Positions 1 to 5,178 of a stretch of 5,229 nt of DNA are shown here, one piece after another. The translations under genes and the position numbers were made by a program. The first letter of the stretch is position 1; each line of letters starts with the position of its first letter. Below the pieces are notes generated by a model. That model searched no databases. It worked only from the letters and a program-made list of their open reading frames with translations, and had not been told where the DNA came from. This DNA is from an uncultured Candidatus Saccharibacteria bacterium. Lineage in GTDB: Bacteria > Patescibacteriota > Saccharimonadia > Saccharimonadales > Saccharimonadaceae. The stretch lies in the NCBI GenBank assembly GCA_946185175.1, contig CAMHIH010000051.1:1-5229 (forward strand). The letters are read 5' to 3'.

Positions 1-685
1 ATCTTGCTTGGTAAATGTAACCATATTTTTGGAACGAGGCGGGATAAATATGTAGACGCGATAACTCCCGCACGAACCACATCGGAAATGCGCCAAGACT
101 TTTCGCCTCCATAATTATTTCACCATTCTTAAAATATAATTCTCCTTGATCACCATCTTCCAGGCGAAGATGATCGAGACGGCTGCGCACGTCGAAGTCG
201 AAGGTCAGACGAAAATTGGGATCTTCAGCGCTGCAGTACGAATAACGCTCATAGGCAATATACATGGTTGGACGTAGGTCATAGTGGTGAAAAACATGTT
301 TAATCTCTCGCTCAATTTGTGGATTATCCCCATTCAATTCATCGGTCTGAAGAAAATGGTAAAAATCTTTTAGGCGCATCGTGACACGACGTTTGTTACC
401 AATACCATCAAATTTTTTCTTGATTTCTAAAAACACCGGCGATTCATCGGACTTTGGCACACCATAACTGCGCACACGAATTTTTTGTTTATAAATTGGT
501 TTCTCTAACGATAATGAGACAAGCTCATATTCCGGTGTATCAAAATAAACACTACAATTGGTATTGCGAAAATAAATGTCTGGCTCAATATTTTTACCTA
601 GAGCCTTAATAAGCGCATGATATTGCGTACGCGAAAGAACATATTTTGTTTCGCGTCGTTCGAATACTTCTTGAATGTTTGCCAT
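1..685 (-). CDS. VTC-domain polyphosphate polymerase-like protein (partial, C-terminus cut by window edge)
   Basis: The minus strand is open from an ATG at 685 to the window edge: 228 codons and no stop. The translation matches the VTC catalytic tunnel domain, which in yeast Vtc4 makes polyphosphate from ATP. Visible family blocks are ERRETKY (residues 9-15), KIRVRSYG (68-75), FLEIKKK (85-91), YERYSY (145-150), IMEAKSLGAFPMW (191-203) and SFQKYGY (217-223). These carry the basic and acidic residues that line the tunnel in the family. The SFxKYG block normally lies near the domain end, so probably only a short tail is missing. No signal peptide or membrane segment is visible, so the domain should be cytoplasmic. 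The start has a weak AAGG (692-695) 6 nt upstream. The gene follows smpB by 55 bp on the same strand. In bacteria such domains often occur beside DUF4956 or CotH-like genes; that neighbour would be off the left edge. The fold assignment is confident, but polymerase activity is inferred. Confidence 0.85.
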   Translation of the reverse strand, partial: MANIQEVFERRETKYVLSRTQYHALIKALGKNIEPDIYFRNTNCSVYFDTPEYELVSLSLEKPIYKQKIRVRSYGVPKSDESPVFLEIKKKFDGIGNKRRVTMRLKDFYHFLQTDELNGDNPQIEREIKHVFHHYDLRPTMYIAYERYSYCSAEDPNFRLTFDFDVRSRLDHLRLEDGDQGELYFKNGEIIMEAKSLGAFPMWFVRELSRLHIYPASFQKYGYIYQAR

Positions 686-703
686 ATTTTGCCTTATGGT
701 CTT

Positions 704-709
704 AGTATA
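704..709 (-). promoter_or_regulatory. Possible -10 box for the VTC-domain gene
   Basis: TATACT is read on the minus strand in the 55-bp gap after smpB, 18 nt upstream of the ATG at 685. It would give a leader of about 12 nt that includes the AAGG. No convincing -35 is seen at 16-18 bp, so read-through from smpB is an equally good explanation. Confidence 0.3.
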
Positions 710-740
710 TTTTGGCAAGCTGATTTAAACCTGAAAAAGC

Positions 741-1157
741 TTAAAAACTGCGTCTCTCTCGGTCTAGGTCACGTGCCTTGATGGTCTGCCGCTTGTCGTA
801 TTTCTTTTTACCCTCACCAACAGCAATAATTAGCTTTATATGGCGAGCGAAAGGCTTCAATTCGACCGGAACAATTGTGGAGCCTTCGACTTTTTTGCGC
901 TCAAGTGCGGCAATTTGCTTTTTGGTGGCTAACAATTTAATGTTTTCCGCCGTATCAGTCCCTAATGTGAGACCAAGCAGCCATAATTCATGGTTACGAA
1001 TTGTAACGTAAGTGCCTTTGAGCTGGGCATGTCGATCACGAATCAGGCGGACTTGTGCGCCCGTCAAAACCATGCCGACTTCGAGTTTATCGGAGAGATT
1101 GTAATCATAATGCGCACGGCGATTAACGACGGCGGCTGGTTTTTTGACCTGTTTCAT
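741..1157 (-). CDS. smpB: SsrA-binding protein SmpB (divergent, short)
   Basis: This 138-residue protein matches SmpB, the small beta-barrel protein that carries tmRNA into stalled ribosomes for trans-translation. Recognisable parts are NRRAHYDY (12-19, family NRxAxxDY), the GMVLTGAQVRLIR block (28-40), TYVTI then ELWLLG (49-62), and the C-terminal GKKKYDKR (116-123) followed by a basic tail. Three things are unusual. The normally conserved Glu of the GxEVKSLR block is Gln35. The usual PxRxRKLLL segment after the third strand is reduced to NIKLLATKK, a central shortening of about ten residues. The tail after DKR has 15 residues, against 21 in E. coli SmpB. The tail remains rich in Arg and Lys, so ribosome binding is plausible. 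The ATG at 1157 fits the family N-terminus and has no SD; an extended -10 lies directly upstream. The gene sits 15 bp after the GT32 gene. The tmRNA gene is not in the window. Confidence 0.9.
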   Translation of the reverse strand: MKQVKKPAAVVNRRAHYDYNLSDKLEVGMVLTGAQVRLIRDRHAQLKGTYVTIRNHELWLLGLTLGTDTAENIKLLATKKQIAALERKKVEGSTIVPVELKPFARHIKLIIAVGEGKKKYDKRQTIKARDLDRERRSF

Positions 1158-1163
1158 AAGATT

Positions 1164-1172
1164 ATTTTAACA
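1164..1172 (-). promoter_or_regulatory. Extended -10 promoter abutting the smpB start
   Basis: The minus strand reads TGTTAAAAT, an extended -10 (TGn plus TAAAAT), starting immediately after the TAA stop of the upstream GT32 gene. The hexamer ends 6 nt before the ATG at 1157. The usual 7-nt distance to the start site puts +1 on the A of the ATG, so a leaderless smpB mRNA is predicted. No SD precedes the gene, which agrees with this. Confidence 0.5.
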
Positions 1173-1937
1173 TTATGGAAGTTCTTTGCGTATCTTACGC
1201 TCAAGTTTAGCATGATATTCTTTCTCGAGAATGCCGTAGCCTTTACTGCCCAGAATCTTGCGACCTGCACCACTAATCTTGGTTTTAACGGCTTCAGTTG
1301 GGGTATGCCAGGTGGATGCATAGTGGTGGTAGGCGATAGTATTCTCGGTAATTTTTACTTTACCAGTCATGTAATGCTTAGGGCTAAAATACTCTGGCGC
1401 AAAAGTTGCAAACTTATTGTCGCCATAGACGCGCGTTTGACCGTCGAGCTGAATTTTATAAATATCCTGCGCATAAACCGACGGACTATGCACCGTCTTC
1501 ATGAAAGTTGTAGTCGTAATTCGCTTATTCGGATCGGTCAGTTCATAGCGTTTGAGAATTTTGCGTACCCATGGCGAATGCTTTTCGGCGCCAAATATTG
1601 CAGTAGTGAACCAATACTGCGACTCCCAACCGGCAAATGCATCGTATTTCAATAAGTTATCTAGTGGCTTTAGCAATTCGACGTCAGTATCGAGATAGAT
1701 GCCGCCCTCTCGATAAACGATATACATACGAATAATATCTGACGCTAACGCCCAGCGTTTACGTTTAATTGCAGTAGCAACAAGTGGATATTGTTTTAAA
1801 TCAATATCTTTTTCAGACCATTGGTGCAACTCGTAATCCGGGTGCAGCTGACGCCAGCCGGCGATATATTTTTTGTCCCGTAGAGGAATTTCGGAGTCGC
1901 CAACCCAAACGTAGTGAATCTTTTTAGGTATAGGCAT
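1173..1937 (-). CDS. GT32/OCH1-like glycosyltransferase with DXD motif
   Basis: This 254-residue protein belongs to the DXD sugar transferase group (Gly_transf_sug, GT32-like), which uses a nucleotide sugar and a divalent metal. The N-terminal IPKKIHYVWVGD (3-14) is the first beta strand and donor-site loop. The block from Ala65 to Glu87 holds ASDIIRMY, EGGIYLDTDVE and the metal-binding Asp83-Thr84-Asp85. A C-terminal YHHYASTW (203-210) is the His/Trp block common in this group. No signal peptide or membrane helix is visible, so the enzyme is probably cytoplasmic or peripheral and acts on a capsule, cell-wall or lipid-linked glycan; donor and acceptor cannot be read. The ATG at 1937 is preferred because it starts just before the conserved strand. 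A TTG eight codons upstream (1961) would lie upstream of the -10 box. No SD is present. The gene is divergent from the GT4 gene and 15 bp upstream of smpB, so read-through into smpB is possible. Confidence 0.85.
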   Translation of the reverse strand: MPIPKKIHYVWVGDSEIPLRDKKYIAGWRQLHPDYELHQWSEKDIDLKQYPLVATAIKRKRWALASDIIRMYIVYREGGIYLDTDVELLKPLDNLLKYDAFAGWESQYWFTTAIFGAEKHSPWVRKILKRYELTDPNKRITTTTFMKTVHSPSVYAQDIYKIQLDGQTRVYGDNKFATFAPEYFSPKHYMTGKVKITENTIAYHHYASTWHTPTEAVKTKISGAGRKILGSKGYGILEKEYHAKLERKIRKELP

Positions 1938-1947
1938 ATCTGTTTCT

Positions 1948-1957
1948 ATTATATAAT
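1948..1957. promoter_or_regulatory. Symmetric bidirectional -10 element between the two glycosyltransferase genes
   Basis: ATTATATAAT is a perfect 10-bp palindrome in the 26-bp gap between divergent starts. On the plus strand it gives TATAAT at 1952-1957, 6 nt before the GT4 ATG at 1964. On the minus strand it gives TATAAT at 1953-1948, 10 nt before the GT32 ATG at 1937. With a 7-nt -10 to +1 distance, GT4 would be leaderless and GT32 would have a leader of about 4 nt. No good -35 is seen at 16-18 bp on either side. The two polymerase footprints must overlap, so the two directions would compete. Confidence 0.6.
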
Positions 1958-1963
1958 GCAATT

Positions 1964-3286
1964 ATGAAGATTGTTATTTCAAGTGATGTTTATTATCCGA
2001 TGATTAACGGCGTAGCATCATTTTCGCGTAATCTAGCCGCCGGCCTACACAAGCGCGGACATGACGTTTTAGTGTTGGCGCCAAGTATTACCGGAAAATT
2101 CGGTATCGAGAAAGACGAAGAATATGGTTTTACAGTCGCACGTTTAACATCATTTAAAATGCCACTCTATCCTGATCAGATTAATAAAGTACCAGAGGCT
2201 AAAGAGTGGCTTGGCATGAAAATCCCGCAAGTTCTATACAAGAATGGATTGCATGTTAGCATCGGTTCATACTTCGAAATACGTAAAGTATTAAACGAGT
2301 TTGAGCCAGACATTATTCACGACCAAACACCTGGCCCAGTCGCCCTAGCCGTATTTCGTTATGCGAAACGCCATAACGTGCCACTAGTTTCGACCGACCA
2401 CGCTTATCCAGACAATCTCACCCAACAAGTAAAGCTACCAAAGTTGGCTAAACAGCCCATAAATAAACTAATGAATGAATATTTTATTAGTTTTTTACGC
2501 CGGAGCGAATATGCGACGATGCCGACCGAACAGGCAATTGCTGATTTGATTCCAAAAAATCGCAAACATTTTAAAGTTACCGTAGAAGCGTTAAGTAACG
2601 GTATTGACTTATCACGCTTTGCGCCGGGCAGGCCAAACAAAGAAATTTTCGACAAATATAATTTGCCGAAAAATGCGCCGACCGTGTTATATGTTGGACG
2701 GGTTGATCCGGAAAAAAGTCTCGATATTCTAATGAAGGCATTTATTCAGATTGCCGATGATGTACCAGAAGCGCATTTAACCATTGTTGGTGATGGCACT
2801 GCGCGACCAAAGTTAATTAAGATGGCTGATAAAGCTGGCCTGAGCGATCGCGTGCATTTCCCGGGGCGTGTAATAGGTGGCGATTTGCCACAAATTTATC
2901 GCACAGCCAAAGTGTTTGCGATTACTTCAAAAACCGAGACACAAAGTATCGTACTGCTTGAGGCGATGGCGACCGGTCTACCGTGCGTAGCGGTTAAAGC
3001 TGGTGCGATTCCAGAGTTAGTTAAAACTGGCGATAACGGCTTCTTGTGCGAAGCCGATGACATTGACGCGGTAGCACACGGCATAAAAGTTGCTTTGACC
3101 GACGAGAAAAAACATCAAAAGATGCACGACGCTTCACTGAAGAAAGTGCGCAAACATGACATTAGCTATACTCTAACGCGCATTGAGGAAATTTATAACG
3201 CCGTACTAGATGCACGCGCCATGCGTGAAACCGAAGAACTCGCCACACCGAATTTCGATGACGATGACGACGAAGAAGATTTTTAG
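1964..3286 (+). CDS. GT4-family glycosyltransferase (glycolipid or surface glycan type)
   Basis: This 440-residue protein has the two Rossmann domains of a GT-B, GT4-family retaining glycosyltransferase. The N-terminal acceptor domain starts at the first strand (MKIVISSDVYYP) and has the loop NGVASF (15-20), DIIHDQTPGP (116-125) and STDHAYP (143-149). The C-terminal donor domain has ALSNGIDLSRF (209-219), LYVGRVDPEKSLD (242-254) with the likely phosphate-binding Arg246 and Lys251, IVGDGT (274-279), and the EX7E motif with Glu325 and Glu333 in ETQSIVLLE. The overall pattern resembles 1,2-diacylglycerol 3-glucosyltransferases and PimB-like enzymes, but the acceptor is inferred only. No membrane helix is seen, and membrane contact would be peripheral. 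The C-terminus is strikingly acidic (five Asp then Glu-Glu-Asp, 432-439) and looks like an added disordered tail. There is no SD, and TATAAT ends 6 nt before the ATG. The TAG stop overlaps the stop of the opposing hydrolase gene. Confidence 0.88.
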   Translation: MKIVISSDVYYPMINGVASFSRNLAAGLHKRGHDVLVLAPSITGKFGIEKDEEYGFTVARLTSFKMPLYPDQINKVPEAKEWLGMKIPQVLYKNGLHVSIGSYFEIRKVLNEFEPDIIHDQTPGPVALAVFRYAKRHNVPLVSTDHAYPDNLTQQVKLPKLAKQPINKLMNEYFISFLRRSEYATMPTEQAIADLIPKNRKHFKVTVEALSNGIDLSRFAPGRPNKEIFDKYNLPKNAPTVLYVGRVDPEKSLDILMKAFIQIADDVPEAHLTIVGDGTARPKLIKMADKAGLSDRVHFPGRVIGGDLPQIYRTAKVFAITSKTETQSIVLLEAMATGLPCVAVKAGAIPELVKTGDNGFLCEADDIDAVAHGIKVALTDEKKHQKMHDASLKKVRKHDISYTLTRIEEIYNAVLDARAMRETEELATPNFDDDDDEEDF

Positions 3287-4068
3287 CGATTCTCCGCCAG
3301 AAAATCTGACATGATTTTTGCAACTTCAGCCGGGCGTTCATAATTTAATAAATGCCCAGCATCTTCCACGAGCTTAAACTTAATGTTGTATTTTTTACAA
3401 CGATTTTGGGCATATTGATACGGTGTCATCGTGTCGAGTTTGCCAAATACAACTAGAGTATTCTTTTTATCGGTCAGCCAAGTGGTTTCACACATTGAAA
3501 TTTTCATGTCTGCAATAAAAGATTTATGTGATGAAAAACGACCAGAATAACGATAATGTAGCTGGTCAATGTATTTTTGTTTGGTTTTGTCTGAAACTAG
3601 AATATGCGAAATGATATACGACAATAATTTACTGCGCTCGATGGCGTAGGCCAGAAATGGCGGAATGATTGAGAGATTGAATTTTGCGAAACGATACAGG
3701 CGAATGCTGCGTTTTTTAGCCTTACGGTCGCGAAGAATTGGCGATAAATAAATTACGCGCTGGTCGATATCGTTAGGATATTTACGAATAAAGTTTGACG
3801 CCAGAATTGAGCCCATTGAGTGGCCAATGATGATTGGTTTTTGAGTAAACTTTTGCGCGGCAATATATTGATGTAACCAATCAGCATAACCGTCGTTGGT
3901 TTTGTTCTTTAATTCTGCTCGATCGCCAGAACCTGGGATATCCGGCACAAGTACGTTATATTCATTACGCATATAGCGCGCCAAATCAACCAAACCGTGA
4001 TGATTGCCGCGCATGCCATGGATAAAAATAAGAGTAGGTTTTTGGTTAAAATCGGCAGTTTTCTTCAT
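3283..4068 (-). CDS. Alpha/beta-hydrolase fold protein (serine hydrolase/lipase-like)
   Basis: This 261-residue protein is a complete alpha/beta hydrolase. LIFIHGMRG (13-21) carries the HG oxyanion loop, IIGHSMGS (80-87) is the nucleophile elbow with Ser84, FGKLDTMTP (208-216) supplies the acid Asp212, and DAGHLLNYERP (236-246) supplies His239. Residues 110-180, rich in Lys and Arg and with a hydrophobic IIPPFLAYAI stretch, form the variable cap that sets the substrate. No signal peptide is present, so a cytoplasmic enzyme is likely. The substrate cannot be read; monoacylglycerol lipase, esterase or another acyl hydrolase is possible. The gene starts 3 nt after the dus stop (TAA GTT ATG on the minus strand), has no SD and no room for its own promoter in the gap, so it is probably translated by coupling or reinitiation from dus mRNA. 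Its TAA stop overlaps the TAG stop of the convergent GT4 gene by 4 nt in total. Confidence 0.85.
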   Translation of the reverse strand: MKKTADFNQKPTLIFIHGMRGNHHGLVDLARYMRNEYNVLVPDIPGSGDRAELKNKTNDGYADWLHQYIAAQKFTQKPIIIGHSMGSILASNFIRKYPNDIDQRVIYLSPILRDRKAKKRSIRLYRFAKFNLSIIPPFLAYAIERSKLLSYIISHILVSDKTKQKYIDQLHYRYSGRFSSHKSFIADMKISMCETTWLTDKKNTLVVFGKLDTMTPYQYAQNRCKKYNIKFKLVEDAGHLLNYERPAEVAKIMSDFLAENR

Positions 4069-4071
4069 AAC

Positions 4072-5007
4072 TTAGGCAAGTTTTTGTAAAACTTCGCGCG
4101 CTTCGGCGGTTGATTTAGTCTCCATTAATTTTGCGCGCAAGTCAGAAGCGCCAGGAAAATTATTGATGTAAATTTTATAGAAATGCTTGAGCGGGTCGTA
4201 TGGTACTAATTCGTACTTGTCGTACAAATCGAGATGATAACGCATCAAATCGAGGAGCTCTTCCCTGCTATGTTCGCGCGGAGTTTTCTCAAAACAGAAT
4301 GGATTATGGAATACGCCGCGACCAATCATTATGCCATCGACGCCCATATCGATGAACTTTCGGCCATCAGCTGGCGTCTCGATATCGCCATTAATGATTA
4401 ATACCGTTTCGGGTGAAAGTTCATTTTTGAGTGTCACAATTTCTGGCACGAGTTCGTAGTGAGCGGCAACTTTCGACATCTCTTTTTTGGTGCGCAGATG
4501 CACCGTTAGAGCATCCGGATGTTCGGTTAAAATATTAGTCAGCCAATCACGCCATTCTTCTACTCTACTATAGCCAAGACGTGTTTTAACGGAGGTTGGC
4601 AAACCGGCCATTTTGGTGGCGCGAATGATTTCTTTGGCTAACTCTGGTGTGCGGATTAAGCCTGAGCCACCACCGGTCGCCACCACATGGCGATCTGGAC
4701 AGCCCATATTAATATCAACTGCTTCGAAACCGAGTTGCTTGAGAGCCTGCGCGGTTTCGGTAAAAAAATCTGGTTTAGTGCCCCAAATTTGAGCAACAAT
4801 CGGTTTTTCGCTCGGCAAAGTCTGGAAGCGATCAAGCGCATTATGGCGACCCTTATCGCTGTTATAACTATTTACATTAGTGAATTCGGTAAAGAAAATA
4901 TCTGGACGAGCCGCCTTAGCGACAACTTGACGGAAAGCAATATCCGTCACGCCTTCCATCGGCGCTAAACAAGTAAAGCCCGGCTGAAATTGTTTCCAAA
5001 ACTGCAT
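4072..5007 (-). CDS. dus: tRNA-dihydrouridine synthase (Dus family)
   Basis: This 311-residue flavoprotein reduces uridine to dihydrouridine in tRNA loops using FMN and NAD(P)H. The TIM barrel opens with CLAPMEGVTD (13-22) and continues with TEFTN (40-44), QIWG (73-76) and INMGCPDRHV (99-108), where Cys103 is the catalytic proton donor. GGGSGLIR (112-119), VKTRLGY with FMN-contacting Lys141 (140-146), TVHLRT with His170 (168-173), INGDI and GVDGIMIGRG complete the phosphate-binding end of the barrel. The C-terminal helical part (HLDLYDKY, then LKHFYKIY) is the tRNA-binding domain. The block after His170 reads HLRTKKEMSKVA instead of the usual HGRTRxQ-type segment, so the subfamily and target uridine are unclear. 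The length is normal for the family. The ATG at 5007 has no SD, and an extended -10 ends 8 nt upstream. The gene is first in an operon with the hydrolase and is divergent from the right-edge gene across 171 bp. Confidence 0.93.
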   Translation of the reverse strand: MQFWKQFQPGFTCLAPMEGVTDIAFRQVVAKAARPDIFFTEFTNVNSYNSDKGRHNALDRFQTLPSEKPIVAQIWGTKPDFFTETAQALKQLGFEAVDINMGCPDRHVVATGGGSGLIRTPELAKEIIRATKMAGLPTSVKTRLGYSRVEEWRDWLTNILTEHPDALTVHLRTKKEMSKVAAHYELVPEIVTLKNELSPETVLIINGDIETPADGRKFIDMGVDGIMIGRGVFHNPFCFEKTPREHSREELLDLMRYHLDLYDKYELVPYDPLKHFYKIYINNFPGASDLRAKLMETKSTAEAREVLQKLA

Positions 5008-5032
5008 GTTTTTATATTATATCATGTTTTGG
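4996..5032. repeat. Imperfect inverted repeat spanning the dus start and -10
   Basis: CCAAAAC (4996-5002) plus CATG (5005-5008) faces CATGTTTTGG (5023-5032). The arms match over ten positions apart from a 3-nt insertion on the left. The interval contains the dus start codon and its TATAAT box, so the repeat could be an operator for autorepression. It may also be chance in AT-rich DNA. Confidence 0.25.
5016..5024 (-). promoter_or_regulatory. Consensus extended -10 promoter of the dus-hydrolase operon
   Basis: The minus strand reads TGATATAAT, a perfect extended -10 (TGnTATAAT), ending 8 nt before the dus ATG at 5007. The predicted start site is 0-2 nt before the ATG, so the mRNA should be leaderless or nearly so. 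No -35 of quality is visible at 16-18 bp, which extended -10 promoters tolerate. An upstream ATG at 5026 reads ATG-ATA-TAA and is not a usable start. Confidence 0.6.
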
Positions 5033-5053
5033 CTTTTTTACCACAGCATGATG

Positions 5054-5086
5054 TTTAACAGAGGTGCTTATGCTTGAGTTTTAACA
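5054..5086. repeat. Direct repeat TTTAACA x2, possible operator
   Basis: TTTAACA occurs at 5054-5060 and again at 5080-5086, 26 bp apart start to start. The second copy lies within the -35/-10 spacer of the putative promoter of the right-edge gene. This spacing could place a regulator on that promoter, but two 7-mers in AT-rich DNA are weak evidence. Confidence 0.2.
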
Positions 5087-5102
5087 TAAAATATGGTAAA
5101 AG
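5074..5102 (+). promoter_or_regulatory. Putative promoter of the right-edge gene
   Basis: TTGAGT (5074-5079), a 17-bp spacer and TAAAAG (5097-5102) with TGG just before it (5094-5096, an extended -10 TGn). The -10 lacks the usually conserved final T. Transcription would start near 5109 and give a leader of about 70 nt, quite unlike the other genes here. Confidence 0.4.
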
Positions 5103-5110
5103 CTAAGTAG

Positions 5111-5133
5111 ATGCTCGGAATCTCAACGAGCAT
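5111..5133 (+). promoter_or_regulatory. 5'-leader stem-loop upstream of the right-edge gene
   Basis: ATGCTCG (5111-5117) pairs perfectly with CGAGCAT (5127-5133) around a 9-nt loop. If transcription starts near 5109, the hairpin sits 2 nt from the RNA 5' end, the arrangement known to protect some bacterial mRNAs (for example ompA) from 5'-end-dependent decay. No U-tract follows directly, so it is not a terminator. It is followed by a pyrimidine-rich single-stranded stretch (5145-5159). Confidence 0.5.
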
Positions 5134-5163
5134 GCAAGACACAGGTTTTTCTTCTCATCTAGC

Positions 5164-5171
5164 AAAGGAGG
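5164..5171 (+). promoter_or_regulatory. Strong Shine-Dalgarno sequence of the right-edge gene
   Basis: AAAGGAGG is fully complementary to a canonical anti-SD core (CCUCC plus flank) and sits 7 nt before the ATG at 5179. It is the only strong SD in the window. It decides this start over the internal ATG four codons later. Confidence 0.85.
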
Positions 5172-5178
5172 GGTAACT

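Noticed and set aside
717..742. AAGCT/AGCTT inverted repeat at the smpB stop as a terminator
   Set aside because: The stem is only 5 bp of weak composition with a 16-nt loop, and no U-tract follows in the smpB direction.
990..1655. Long plus-strand open frame (221 codons) antisense to smpB and the GT32 gene
   Set aside because: It starts inside smpB in antisense, crosses the gap and runs through the GT32 gene. The translation has no recognisable domain, and both opposite-strand genes have clear family motifs.
1938..1961. TTG start eight codons upstream for the GT32 gene
   Set aside because: It would add a non-conserved octapeptide and lies upstream of the -10 box that best explains transcription. 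The ATG at 1937 begins just before the conserved first strand.
4687..4968. Plus-strand open frame opposite dus
   Set aside because: It lies wholly inside the conserved Dus barrel coding sequence, with no SD, promoter or recognisable protein motif.
5111..5155. Leader hairpin plus later T-run as an intrinsic terminator or attenuator
   Set aside because: The T-run (5145-5149) starts 11 nt after the stem, too far for a standard intrinsic terminator.
5103..5178. Known riboswitch in the edge-gene leader
   Set aside because: At about 70 nt with one simple hairpin, it shows no motif of a riboswitch class I can recognise.
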